From positions 62,001-126,000 of the forward strand of contig JBFKDQ010000001.1 in NCBI GenBank assembly GCA_041619555.1: a stretch of DNA of 64,000 nucleotides, in the 5' to 3' direction. Source of the DNA: Oceanococcus sp041619555 (GTDB lineage: Bacteria; Pseudomonadota; Gammaproteobacteria; Nevskiales; Oceanococcaceae). A program made the translations under genes and the position numbers. The notes under the pieces were generated by a model, which saw only the letters and a program-made list of their open reading frames with translations, made no database searches and was not told the origin of the DNA. Below, piece after piece: positions 52,147 to 60,918 of this stretch. Within the stretch, counting starts at the first letter, position 1. Every line of letters begins with the position of its first letter.

Positions 52147-53967
52147 ATGACCAGCAAAGATCAGACCCTCGCCACGCCAGTCCTCTCTTGGACGGCCGAC
52201 GGCGCGGTGAATCGCCATTTCCAGGACCCGTATTTTTCGCGCCATGACGGCGCGGCGGAGTCCCGCCATGTGTTTCTGGAGGCCAATGATCTGGGACGAC
52301 GCTTCACCGACGCCAGCACATTCTGCATTGGTGAACTGGGATTCGGCACCGGCCTGAATTTTCTTCTGAGCTGGCAGCTCTTCCGCCGCCACGCCAGCAG
52401 CGCAGCGCAGCTGGACTACCTGGCCATCGAGGCCGCGCCACTGACCAGGCAACAAATGCATACGGCGCTGAAACCCTGGCCGGAGCTTGCGAACCTGCAA
52501 CGACAACTCCTGGCCGCATGGCCGCAGCGAACACCCGGCTACCACCTGATCGAACCGGAAGCCGGCATCAGGCTGCTGCTGATGTTCGGCGATGTCCTGC
52601 CCATGCTGCAACAGTGCCGCAGCCAGGTGGATGCCTGGTTTTTCGATGGTTTCGCCCCGCAGCGCAATCCGGCGATGTGGAGCGCCCCGGTATTTGAAGA
52701 GGTCGCCCGCCTGAGCGCGACCGGGGCCAGCTTCGCCACCTACACGGCGGCAGGTGATGTTCGCCGCAGATTGCAGTCACTGGGCTTCCTGGTGCGGAAA
52801 CGGTCCGGGTTCGGGCCCAAACGGGACATGCTCTGCGGCCAGGTGCGCGCCGCGCCCCGGACCTTCGAGTCCAGCCCCTGGTTCGAATGGCCCCGGCACC
52901 AACCCGTTTCTGCGGCCGTCATCATCGGTGACGGTCTTGCGGGCGCGTGTCTGGCGCGTGTGCTCGCCGAACGCGGCATGGAGGTGGAGATACTCGGGCA
53001 GGCGAACGGCGCCAGCCATCGAATCCCGGGCTTTCTCGTCCGCAGCTATCCCGAGCGCACGGCCAGCCACAGCCACCGGCTGTACCGGCAAGGCTTCGCC
53101 AGCGCCCAGGCCTTCTATCAGCGCTACACCGACGAGTCCTATCGGCCCATTCGCATCGACACGGATGGCGGCCCCATGCAGGGCGGCGTGTTGCAGCCCG
53201 CCGGGGCGATTCGCACACTGCTGGCGCATCCGCTCATCCGCCAGCGTCAGGGCGAACTGCGCGAACTGAAGCTTGCCCAAGCCCGATGGCAGCTGAGCAC
53301 CACCGCAGGGCCCCTGCAAAGCGACTGCGTGATCCTGTGCTGCGCCCGCGTTCCTGCCGGCCTGGACCCGCGCCTGCACGATCTCAGCACGCCCTGCGCG
53401 GGCCAGGTCCTGCAACTGGCAGGACCCACTGCACAGGCCTACAGTGGCAGAATCCATGGCTTCCCGCTGGCGGCTTCGACCCAGCTGGGCTCCAGCTACC
53501 GGCCCGGCGAAGCGAGCCTGGAGATCCGCCCGCCGGAAAACGTCCAACTGCTGGAGCTGGCGCAACAGACGTGGCCTGCGAGCGGCTGCAGTCCGCAGAG
53601 TCAGGTGCTCGCCAACTATACGGGCTGGCGCGGCATCACCCCCGATCACCTGCCCTTGATCGGCCCTTGCCCGGACCTTGATCGCTGGCATCTGGACTAC
53701 GCCGATCTGCACCATGGCAAGACCCGCCAGGCGTATCCGCCGGCCAGCCTGTTGCCCGGCCTCTGGCTCAATCTTGCGCATGGCTCCCGTGGTGCCTGCC
53801 TTGCCCCACTGGCGGCACAACTGATCGGCGCTGCGCTGCTCGGTGCTCCGCTGCCGCTTCCAACCAAGCTGATCGCCGCCCTGCATCCCGGCCGATTCAC
53901 CATCCGCAGCCTCAGGCGCGGGCACCCGGAAGCGGAATGCGGGGCCCGCAATGCCGGCCCTGCCTAG
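52147..53967 (+). CDS. mnmC: Bifunctional tRNA wobble-uridine enzyme MnmC
   Basis: Completes mnm5s2U34 in tRNA: the C-terminal FAD oxidase part removes the carboxymethyl group and the N-terminal SAM methyltransferase part adds the methyl. At 606 residues the methyltransferase shows ELGFGTGLNFL near residue 63 and WFFDGFAPQRNPAMW near 160. The FAD domain starts with AVIIGDGLAGACLARVLAERG near 257 and has GWRGITPDHLPLIGP near 493. It is divergent from alr. Confidence 0.93.
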   Translation: MTSKDQTLATPVLSWTADGAVNRHFQDPYFSRHDGAAESRHVFLEANDLGRRFTDASTFCIGELGFGTGLNFLLSWQLFRRHASSAAQLDYLAIEAAPLTRQQMHTALKPWPELANLQRQLLAAWPQRTPGYHLIEPEAGIRLLLMFGDVLPMLQQCRSQVDAWFFDGFAPQRNPAMWSAPVFEEVARLSATGASFATYTAAGDVRRRLQSLGFLVRKRSGFGPKRDMLCGQVRAAPRTFESSPWFEWPRHQPVSAAVIIGDGLAGACLARVLAERGMEVEILGQANGASHRIPGFLVRSYPERTASHSHRLYRQGFASAQAFYQRYTDESYRPIRIDTDGGPMQGGVLQPAGAIRTLLAHPLIRQRQGELRELKLAQARWQLSTTAGPLQSDCVILCCARVPAGLDPRLHDLSTPCAGQVLQLAGPTAQAYSGRIHGFPLAASTQLGSSYRPGEASLEIRPPENVQLLELAQQTWPASGCSPQSQVLANYTGWRGITPDHLPLIGPCPDLDRWHLDYADLHHGKTRQAYPPASLLPGLWLNLAHGSRGACLAPLAAQLIGAALLGAPLPLPTKLIAALHPGRFTIRSLRRGHPEAECGARNAGPA

Positions 53968-55949
53968 AGATGTGAACCGCGCAGCAGATAGGCCAGGGCC
54001 ATGCCTTCCCGACTGAGCTTGTCCTCGATCTTGCCGCCGCCCTTGGCCGCGGTCGACGAGGGGAAGAGCTGGAAAGCCCGCGACAACAGGGAATCGTTGA
54101 GCTTGGGCCACAAGGCATAGCTGATTTCAGCCGCCTGCCCAAGCACCGTCTTGACCCGCTTGGTCTTGTTCAAGGCCGCATTGAGCACCAGTTCGGAGGC
54201 CTCATCCACCGACCAGGCCGGCGCATAGTCATACAGCTTGGTCGGCGCGATCATCGGCGTGCGCACCAGCGGCATGTAGATGGTGCTGATTTCGACATTG
54301 CTGGCCTTGACCTCTGCAGACAGACAGCGCGAGAACGCGTCCAGGGCCGACTTCGACGCCACATAGGCGGAGAATCGGGCCGCGTTGGAGAGGCAGCCGA
54401 TGCTGGAAATATTGATGATCTGCCCCCCCTTGTGTTCCACCATCGACGGCAGCAAATTCATGATCAGGCGCACGCAGCCGAAGTAGTTGAGCTGCATCGT
54501 ACGTTCGAAATCGTGGAATCGATCCAGGGACTCCAGCACCGCACGGCGAATCGACCGACCGGCATTGTTGACGAGGATATCGACACGATGCAGATCCTTG
54601 AGCACCTGCACGCACAGTTCGTCGATGGATTCCAGATTGTTCAGATCGCAGGTGTAGTAGCGGGCATCGCCACCCTTGGCCACGATGGTCTTGGCCACAT
54701 CCTCGAGTTTGTCAGCGCTGCGCGCCACGAGAACGACGGTCGCGCCATTGGCAGCGAACTTCTTCGCGGTTTCCAGCCCGATGCCACTGGATGCACCGGT
54801 GATCAGGACCACCTTGCCGCCCAGACGGGCCACCGCACGACGCGAGGCACGCGGATAGTCCATGTGGGTTTCCCAGTAGGTCCACAGTTTTTCCGCGTAA
54901 TCTTTGAGCAGCGGGCAGCGAACCTCGGTGTCTTTCAGCGCCTCACGCGTGCGCCGATCATCAAACACGGCCTTGTTGCGCACATAGCCCAGGGCCGAAA
55001 CCGGAATGCCGATCGCCTTGGACATCTGCCGCATCGCCATCTCGAGCGGCAGAATTTTTGCCGTTTCACGCAGCGCGCCCGGCACCACCTGCGGCAACTC
55101 GGGCAATTCGTATTTCTTGGCGAATTCAGGCCCATGCGCTGCATCAAACATGATCTCCAGGACCCGTCCGATGGAATCCTGCGGTTTCTGGATCAGATGA
55201 AAAGCCTGGCCTTCAAGCCCGGGCTTGTGCGCCAGCGCGATCATCGCATCGGCAACATAGTCCACCGGCGCCAGCGGAAACTTGCCGCCTTCCACCCCGA
55301 GCAATGGCAACCATTTGGGAACCTTGTTGCGGATCTGCTTGATGATCGGAAACAGGTAGTAGGGTCCGTCGATCTTGTCCATTTCTCCGGTCAGCGAGGA
55401 ACCCACCACCGCGCCGGGCCGATAGACCTGCCACGGCACCTTGCATTCCTTGCGCACGATGGCTTCGGACTGAAACTTGGTACGGAAATAGGGATGCGAC
55501 GTGTCCTGCCCTTCATCGAACATGTCTTCGGTGAAATTCCCGACCCAGTGACCGCCGGCGACCGCCACCGAACTGACGTGCTGCAAGCGCACGTCGCCGC
55601 CCAGCGCATTGACGAAATTGACGACGTTGCGAGTGCCTTCATTGTTGATCCGGTCGCCGGTCTCATCATCCATGTTCATGTCATAGACGGCCGCCAGATG
55701 GAACACATGGTCGATCTTGCCCTGCAGCGCCTTGGCGGTCTTGGGGTCTGTCAGCCCGGGCGAGGTGATGTCCCCCCAGACCGGCTTCAACTGCTTGGCG
55801 TTGGCGCCGAGTGTTTGCTTGAGATGCTCGAACTTGGCTTTCGATGCTTCCCTGATGAGGACATGGACCGTCGCGTCTTCGCGCTCGAGCAAACGAGCCA
55901 CCACAAATCGGCCAATGAATCCGGTCGCCCCGGTTACAAAATAGTTCAT
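53964..55949 (-). CDS. Two-domain fatty acyl-CoA (or acyl-ACP) reductase, Marinobacter FAR type
   Basis: A 661-residue fusion of an extended SDR reductase (residues 1 to about 350; VTGATGFIGRFVVARLL near 5, active YFRTK near 168, YRPGAVVG) and a classical SDR (about 375-600; LITGASSGIGLETAKKF, NNAGRSIRRAVL, active YVASK). Length and many blocks, such as DRFHDFERTMQLNYFG and MPLVRTPMIAPTKLYD, match the Marinobacter enzyme that reduces acyl-CoA through the aldehyde to the fatty alcohol for wax esters. The start ATG 55949 has a strong AGGGGGG site. It lies behind AraC and TetR genes on the same strand and overlaps the mnmC end by four bases. Confidence 0.82.
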   Translation of the reverse strand: MNYFVTGATGFIGRFVVARLLEREDATVHVLIREASKAKFEHLKQTLGANAKQLKPVWGDITSPGLTDPKTAKALQGKIDHVFHLAAVYDMNMDDETGDRINNEGTRNVVNFVNALGGDVRLQHVSSVAVAGGHWVGNFTEDMFDEGQDTSHPYFRTKFQSEAIVRKECKVPWQVYRPGAVVGSSLTGEMDKIDGPYYLFPIIKQIRNKVPKWLPLLGVEGGKFPLAPVDYVADAMIALAHKPGLEGQAFHLIQKPQDSIGRVLEIMFDAAHGPEFAKKYELPELPQVVPGALRETAKILPLEMAMRQMSKAIGIPVSALGYVRNKAVFDDRRTREALKDTEVRCPLLKDYAEKLWTYWETHMDYPRASRRAVARLGGKVVLITGASSGIGLETAKKFAANGATVVLVARSADKLEDVAKTIVAKGGDARYYTCDLNNLESIDELCVQVLKDLHRVDILVNNAGRSIRRAVLESLDRFHDFERTMQLNYFGCVRLIMNLLPSMVEHKGGQIINISSIGCLSNAARFSAYVASKSALDAFSRCLSAEVKASNVEISTIYMPLVRTPMIAPTKLYDYAPAWSVDEASELVLNAALNKTKRVKTVLGQAAEISYALWPKLNDSLLSRAFQLFPSSTAAKGGGKIEDKLSREGMALAYLLRGSHL

Positions 55950-56032
55950 GTTCCCCCCCTTTTCGGGCTCAAAAAATGGTTGCCAAGATCCTACGCCAGT
56001 CCGCCCTGATCGTCTTGTCGATCGCGCTTGTA

Positions 56033-56851
56033 TCAAACGCCTGCCAGCGCCAGGGGCTCAAAGCAGGGCATCAGAACGACGGCCGGCGAACGGACCACGC
56101 GCGTAGGCGACATGCCGAACATCTGATTGAACGCATGATTGGCATGCGCCAGGTCATGAAATCCGGCCGCATGCGCGGCGTCCGTCAGCGTCATGTCCGG
56201 CTGCCAGTACGCGGCGATCTTCCAGGCCGCCAGCCAGCGAACGTACTGCGACAGACTGCAGCCCAGCGTCTTGCGCGACAAGCTGCGCAAGCGCGACTCG
56301 GATAGCCCGACCCGGCCGGCCAGCACAGCGATAGAGACCTCGTCCAGAGCCAGATGTTCCACTTGCGCGATCGCCTCTCGCAGGCGCGCATCGCAGCACG
56401 CTGCTGCCGGCAATGCCTGGATTGAATTCACCGCCTCACGATGCAGCTGACGGGCGAGTTCCGGACTCAGGCGGTCGGTGCTTTCATGCGGGACCAGCAC
56501 GGCACGCAGCCGCTGCAGCGTTGCGGATGACAGGCTCCGGGCCGGCTGATGGCTTAGATAGTCCATCAGCGCCTGATGCTCAGGCGACAGGGGTTCGGCT
56601 TCGATCATGTAGGCACTGCCGTTGCAGATCCGCAGAAACAGGCGTCTGGCAGTCGGCCCCAGGACGATTCCCGCACAGTGCAGGCGCCCGCCATGCTGGG
56701 TTTCCAGCTCCAGATCACCGTCCAGACTCACGATCAGGGTTGTGGAAATCCGCTGATACGGCTTGTTCTGGACGAAATCGCGACTGCGCAGCAGAAAGCT
56801 GCGCGGCCAATAGTAAATCTGGGTCGGCCCATGCATGTTTTTCGAACCCAT
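56033..56851 (-). CDS. AraC-family transcription regulator
   Basis: A 272-residue regulator with an N-terminal cupin-like sensing part and a C-terminal double helix-turn-helix (about residues 165-255: VSIAVLAGRVGLSESRLRSL, TLTDAAHAAGFHDLAHANHAF, MFGMSPTRVV). It lies 83 bases upstream of the acyl reductase gene on the same strand and is its likely local regulator. Ligand unknown. Starts at ATG 56851 or 56836. Confidence 0.85.
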   Translation of the reverse strand: MGSKNMHGPTQIYYWPRSFLLRSRDFVQNKPYQRISTTLIVSLDGDLELETQHGGRLHCAGIVLGPTARRLFLRICNGSAYMIEAEPLSPEHQALMDYLSHQPARSLSSATLQRLRAVLVPHESTDRLSPELARQLHREAVNSIQALPAAACCDARLREAIAQVEHLALDEVSIAVLAGRVGLSESRLRSLSRKTLGCSLSQYVRWLAAWKIAAYWQPDMTLTDAAHAAGFHDLAHANHAFNQMFGMSPTRVVRSPAVVLMPCFEPLALAGV

Positions 56852-56902
56852 GTTGCTTCCTCACACCCAGGCCGCTGGACCGCCGGTCCCGAACCGGCCA
56901 CA

Positions 56903-57595
56903 TCATGCCGGGTCGGTACGCTCCGCATCGGGGCGCAGCACTGCCGGCGGCTGATCTTCGCGGGGACTCCATTGCGGTACCGCCAGCAGGATCAGGCGCA
57001 GTTGCTTTTCCGCCACCCGGATCAGTGCCGCCTCATCTTCGCCGCGCGGACGGGCAGCCAGCACCTGCTCCACAATACCGGTCATCGCGCTGATCATCAG
57101 CCCCGCGATCATCTGCAGATCTTCCGTGCGCCATGAATTCAGAATGGGAAAGCGCGCCAGATCGGTAGCCAGTTCGCTCTGCAGCAACCGGATTTCGGTG
57201 CGGATTTCGTCGCGCAACACCGCCACCCCTCCAAATCGTTCGCGGGCCAGGAACTGGAAATGTCGGCGATGCGCCTGCACGTAGGTGACGAAGGTCTCCA
57301 CCGATCGGCGTACCATGGATTCTGGCGGCAGCGCGCTTTGGCGCGCCACCTTGAGCAATTCGCGCAGGGTTCTGAACGAATCCTCAACCAGTTCCAGGCC
57401 GAGTTCGTCCATATCCGAAAAATGCCGGTAGAACGTGGTCGGCACCACGCCGACTTCGCGCGTGATTTCGCGCAGGCTCAGCCCATCGAAGCTGTTATCG
57501 CGACTGATCAGTTCCAGGACGGCCTCCCGCAGGGCCTGGCGGGTATTCACCCGTCGGTCCTTGCCGACCGTGTGCTTTTTCTGTGGCCGCCCCAT
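56903..57595 (-). CDS. TetR-family regulator, FabR-like
   Basis: A 230-residue regulator with an N-terminal helix-turn-helix (about residues 20-65: ALREAVLELISRDNSFDGLS, LREITREVGVVPTTFYRHF). The segment GVVPTTFYRHFSDMDELGLELV is characteristic of FabR, which represses unsaturated-fatty-acid genes in response to the membrane acyl pool. Placed upstream of the AraC and acyl-reductase genes, it may tie alcohol or wax formation to acyl-chain supply. The ATG at 57595 begins the conserved region. Confidence 0.82.
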   Translation of the reverse strand: MGRPQKKHTVGKDRRVNTRQALREAVLELISRDNSFDGLSLREITREVGVVPTTFYRHFSDMDELGLELVEDSFRTLRELLKVARQSALPPESMVRRSVETFVTYVQAHRRHFQFLARERFGGVAVLRDEIRTEIRLLQSELATDLARFPILNSWRTEDLQMIAGLMISAMTGIVEQVLAARPRGEDEAALIRVAEKQLRLILLAVPQWSPREDQPPAVLRPDAERTDPA

Positions 57596-57962
57596 GCTGC
57601 CCCTTGTACACAAACCAAACTGCAATATGCCCGATCCTGACCGGCTGTCAATGCGCAAACATCCCGACCGTCAGGCCCGATCGATGCTGCCAGGATCCGA
57701 TCAGCTTCGCAGTTCAGCCACGCCGGACCCGGGAAGATATGTATACGGATGTATCGCACAGGGTCGCGGTGCTACGCCCACCACGCAGGCCGGCCGGCTG
57801 CCAGGCACACAAGCACGGCAGCCGCTCCGGCAAGCAGGGACTCGGCAAGCGGCTTGAAATATGAAAGACTGCAAGACCTGCCGGCGCAATCGGAAGCGGA
57901 CGCGACTTGAGTTTCGCTGCGGCAGCCCCATTGAGACCCCCCCCAACAGCCTGCCCCGGTCC
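57596..57962. other. 367-base gap between the TetR gene and yqhA
   Basis: Divergent promoter region for the TetR gene and yqhA. Apart from an in-frame extension of yqhA without family character, I see no gene, and no operator or promoter that I can support. Confidence 0.5.
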
Positions 57963-58505
57963 ATGAACGCCAACTCACGCTATCTGATGCTCGTCGGTAA
58001 CTTCATGTTTTGGTCACGCTGGCTGCAGGCTCCGCTATACCTCGGCCTCATCGCCGCACAGGGCGTCTACGTTTACCACTTCCTGCACGAGCTCTGGCAT
58101 CTCGTCAGTCACGCCACAACTTTGACCGAAACCGAGATCATGCTCGTCGTGCTGGGCCTGATTGATGTGGTGATGATCGCCAACCTTTTGCTAATGGTCA
58201 TCGTCGGCGGTTACGAGACCTTCGTCTCGCGCCTGAATCTCGAAGCGCATCCGGATAAACCCGAGTGGCTGTCCCATGTCAATGCAGGCGTGCTCAAGGT
58301 CAAGCTGGCCATGGCCTTGGTCGGGATTTCATCAATCCATCTGCTGCAGAGCTTCATCAACGCGCCGAACATGACGGAAACGACCCTTAAGTGGCAGGTC
58401 ATCATTCATGTCACCTTTCTGCTGTCCGCACTGGCCATGGCCTGGACCGACCGTCTGACCATGGGCATGGAAAACAAGGGCAAGCGGGCGCCGGCCGGCC
58501 ACTAA
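57963..58505 (+). CDS. YqhA-family membrane protein
   Basis: A 180-residue inner-membrane protein of the YqhA/UPF0114 family with about four helices (LQAPLYLGLIAAQGVYVYHFL, MLVVLGLIDVVMIANLLLMVIV, KVKLAMALVGISSIHLLQSF, IIHVTFLLSALAMAW) and the conserved GGYETFVSRL near residue 80. Function unknown. The ATG at 57963 begins the conserved part; upstream in-frame codons do not look membrane-like. A hairpin at 58514-58543 follows. Confidence 0.88.
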   Translation: MNANSRYLMLVGNFMFWSRWLQAPLYLGLIAAQGVYVYHFLHELWHLVSHATTLTETEIMLVVLGLIDVVMIANLLLMVIVGGYETFVSRLNLEAHPDKPEWLSHVNAGVLKVKLAMALVGISSIHLLQSFINAPNMTETTLKWQVIIHVTFLLSALAMAWTDRLTMGMENKGKRAPAGH

Positions 58506-58513
58506 TCAACACG

Positions 58514-58543
58514 CGCCGCAACATTGCTGCCAATGCTGCGGCG
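58514..58543. terminator. Hairpin between the convergent yqhA and ubiK genes
   Basis: CGCCGCA and CATTG pair with CAATG and TGCGGCG around CTGC, with one internal mismatch. There is no T-run on either strand, so it is at best a weak bidirectional terminator. Confidence 0.4.
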
Positions 58544-58615
58544 AAGCCCCCTGCCGATACGCTGAGCATGAGCCGCGCCGCGGCGGGCATGATCTCGGCC
58601 CGCCGCCAGTGCCGT

Positions 58616-58864
58616 TCAGGCTGACCCTGACCGGGCCTCAAGCTCCGCCACCCGCTGCTCGAGTTCGCCCACTCTTCGGCGCAGCCGCAACAGCAATTCC
58701 TTCTGGACTTCAAACTGCTCCTGGCTGACCAGGTCTAGCTCGCCCATCTGGGACTGAAGAATCGCACGGAAATTGTCCTTGAGCTCGTCGCGGACCACGG
58801 CCAGACCTGGCGGCAGGACCTGGCTGAGTCGATCCGCAATGTCTTGCACGGGATTGGGCTTCAT
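58616..58864 (-). CDS. ubiK: Ubiquinone biosynthesis accessory factor UbiK
   Basis: An 82-residue protein of the YqiC/BMFP family: an amphipathic N-terminal half (QDIADRLSQVLPPGLAVVRD) and a C-terminal trimeric coiled coil (LLRLRRRVGELEQRVAELEA). UbiK binds UbiJ and helps the late, oxygen-dependent steps of ubiquinone synthesis. The ATG at 58864 is the family start. It is divergent from glnK, and the NtrC sites of glnK lie directly upstream of its start. Confidence 0.88.
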   Translation of the reverse strand: MKPNPVQDIADRLSQVLPPGLAVVRDELKDNFRAILQSQMGELDLVSQEQFEVQKELLLRLRRRVGELEQRVAELEARSGSA

Positions 58865-58869
58865 TTGTT

Positions 58870-58903
58870 TGCACTCTTTTGGTTCATGCACCTTGGCGGT
58901 GCG
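58870..58903 (+). promoter_or_regulatory. Tandem NtrC sites of glnK-amtB
   Basis: Two 17-bp sites abut each other: TGCACT-N5-GGTTCA (58870-58886) and TGCACC-N5-GGTGCG (58887-58903), each with at least 10 of 12 matches to TGCACC-N5-GGTGCA. They lie about 99 and 116 bp upstream of the start predicted from the sigma-54 element. Confidence 0.75.
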
Positions 58904-58967
58904 TCGCGACAGGTACAGCCCTGCCATCGGACGGGGATTATTCACTGTCCATGCTTCTGCGCCAACT

Positions 58968-58983
58968 TGGCACGCCCTGTGCT
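58968..58983 (+). promoter_or_regulatory. Sigma-54 promoter of glnK-amtB
   Basis: TGGCACG-CCCT-GTGCT matches TGGCACG-N4-TTGCW except for one base, with GG and GC exactly 10 bases apart. Predicted start is about 58994, leaving a 55-nt leader before the glnK ATG. Confidence 0.8.
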
Positions 58984-59048
58984 TGATTGGCACCGCTGAT
59001 CGAATTCGGGCGCAATCGCCCACCGAATACAAACCAGGAGCAATAAAG

Positions 59049-59387
59049 ATGAAGTTGATTACCGCTGTCATCAAGCCCTTCAAGCTCGACGAGGTGCGCG
59101 AAGCCCTTTCCGAGGTGGGCGTCAAGGGGATTACCGTGACCGAGGTCAAGGGTTTCGGCCGCCAGAAAGGCCATACCGAACTGTACCGCGGCGCCGAGTA
59201 TGTGGTGGATTTCCTGCCTAAGGTCAAGATCGAGGTCGGCGTCGACGATGCCCAGCTCGACACCGCGATCGAAGCCATCAACCGCGCGGCAAAAACCGGC
59301 AAGATCGGCGACGGCAAGATCTTCATCACCGCGCTTGAACAGGCCATCCGCATTCGCACCGGCGAGACCGGCAGCGAAGCCCTTTAA
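59049..59387 (+). CDS. glnK: PII nitrogen regulatory protein GlnK
   Basis: A 112-residue PII trimer subunit that senses ATP/ADP and 2-oxoglutarate and is uridylylated at Tyr51 (GHTELYRGAEYVVDF). The T-loop and the C-terminal signature KIGDGKIFITALEQAIRIRTGE are intact. Paired with amtB 27 bases downstream, it is the GlnK that plugs the ammonium channel when ammonium is plentiful. The ATG at 59049 follows AGGAG. Confidence 0.96.
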   Translation: MKLITAVIKPFKLDEVREALSEVGVKGITVTEVKGFGRQKGHTELYRGAEYVVDFLPKVKIEVGVDDAQLDTAIEAINRAAKTGKIGDGKIFITALEQAIRIRTGETGSEAL

Positions 59388-59414
59388 GCCCAGACGCGAA
59401 ATCGGGAGTATTTA

Positions 59415-60680
59415 ATGGAAAATCATATTTTTGAACTGCAGTACGCGATCGATACGTTCTACTTTCTCGTGTGCGGCGCCCTCGTGATGTGGATGGCCGC
59501 TGGCTTCTCCATGCTGGAAGCCGGCCTGGTCCGCTCCAAGAACACCACCGAAATTCTGACCAAGAACGTCGCGCTGTTCGCGGTATCCTGCATCATGTAC
59601 TTGGTGTGCGGCTACGCCATCATGTACGGCGGCGACATCTTCCTTTCCGGCATTGCCGATGTCGATGCCGATGCGGTCCTGGGCGAATTCGCCGAACGCG
59701 AAGACGGCTTCCGCGGCGGCTCGATCTACTCGGGTGCCTCGGACTTCTTCTTCCAGGTCGTCTTCGTTGCCACCGCCATGTCCATTGTTTCCGGCGCCGT
59801 CGCCGAACGCATGAAACTGTGGGCCTTCCTGCTGTTCGCCGTGGTCATGACCGGCTTCATCTATCCGATGGAAGGCGCCTGGACCTGGGGCGGCAATGCA
59901 GTCTTCGGCCTGTACACCCTGGGCGACCTCGGCTTCTCCGACTTCGCCGGCTCCGGCATCGTGCACATGGCAGGTGCGGCGGCCGCACTGGCGGGCGTCC
60001 TGCTGCTCGGACCACGCAAGGGCAAGTACGGCGCGGATGGCAAGGTTCATCCGATTCCCGGCGCCAATCTGCCGCTGGCCACCCTGGGCACTTTCATCCT
60101 GTGGATGGGCTGGTTCGGCTTCAACGGCGGCTCGGTGCTGAAACTGGGCGACATCTCCAATGCCAACGCGGTCGCCATGGTGTTCCTGAACACCAATACC
60201 GCGGCTGCCGGCGGCCTGGTCGCCGCTCTGATCACCGCCCGCATGCTGTTTGGCAAAGCCGACCTCACCATGGCGCTGAATGGCGCCCTGGCCGGCCTCG
60301 TCGTCATCACCGCCGAGCCCAGCACCCCGACCGCGCTCACCGCCACATTGTTCGGTGCCGCCGGCGGCGTACTGGTGGTCTTCTCCATCCTCCTGCTCGA
60401 CAAGCTGAAGATCGACGATCCGGTCGGTGCGATTTCCGTCCACGGCACCTGTGGCCTGCTCGGCCTGCTGGTCGTGCCGCTGACCAACAGCGGCTCCAGC
60501 TTCAGCGGCCAGTTGATCGGCGCCGCCACCATCTTCATCTGGGTCTTCGTGACCAGTCTGGTGGTTTGGGGTGTGCTCAAGGCCATCATGGGCATTCGCG
60601 TCAGCGAAGAAGAAGAGTACGCCGGGGTGGACCTGTCCGAGTGCGGACTGGAAGCCTATCCGGAATTCACCAACAACTAA
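59415..60680 (+). CDS. amtB: Ammonium transporter AmtB
   Basis: A 421-residue channel with about 11 helices. Typical segments are WMAAGFSMLEAGLVRSKN, the signature FAGSGIVHMAGAAAALAG near residue 176, FILWMGWFGFNGGS and the second pore histidine in ISVHGTCGLLG. There is no obvious cleavable signal peptide. It is cotranscribed with glnK under the sigma-54 promoter, and an intrinsic terminator closes the operon. Confidence 0.95.
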   Translation: MENHIFELQYAIDTFYFLVCGALVMWMAAGFSMLEAGLVRSKNTTEILTKNVALFAVSCIMYLVCGYAIMYGGDIFLSGIADVDADAVLGEFAEREDGFRGGSIYSGASDFFFQVVFVATAMSIVSGAVAERMKLWAFLLFAVVMTGFIYPMEGAWTWGGNAVFGLYTLGDLGFSDFAGSGIVHMAGAAAALAGVLLLGPRKGKYGADGKVHPIPGANLPLATLGTFILWMGWFGFNGGSVLKLGDISNANAVAMVFLNTNTAAAGGLVAALITARMLFGKADLTMALNGALAGLVVITAEPSTPTALTATLFGAAGGVLVVFSILLLDKLKIDDPVGAISVHGTCGLLGLLVVPLTNSGSSFSGQLIGAATIFIWVFVTSLVVWGVLKAIMGIRVSEEEEYAGVDLSECGLEAYPEFTNN

Positions 60681-60731
60681 GTCCCGTTTCATGGGATAGC
60701 GGAAGCCCGGCTACGGGCGCCCGCCCAATCG

Positions 60732-60763
60732 AGGCGAAGGTGCATGCACCTTCGCCTTTTTTT
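60732..60763 (+). terminator. Intrinsic terminator after amtB
   Basis: AGGCGAAGGTGCA and its perfect complement TGCACCTTCGCCT form a long stem followed by a run of T. Confidence 0.95.
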
Positions 60764-60918
60764 GTTTGCGAGCTGAGCTTCCTATAACAGGAGCGCGCTG
60801 GCGTCACCTACACCGATTCGACTACCATTCACGGTCAGGAAGCGTCCGATGAATCGTTTGGCGGACGTCGTGCCTTCCCTGGCATCCCTCAATAACCACC
60901 AACGGTCGACATCGCGCC

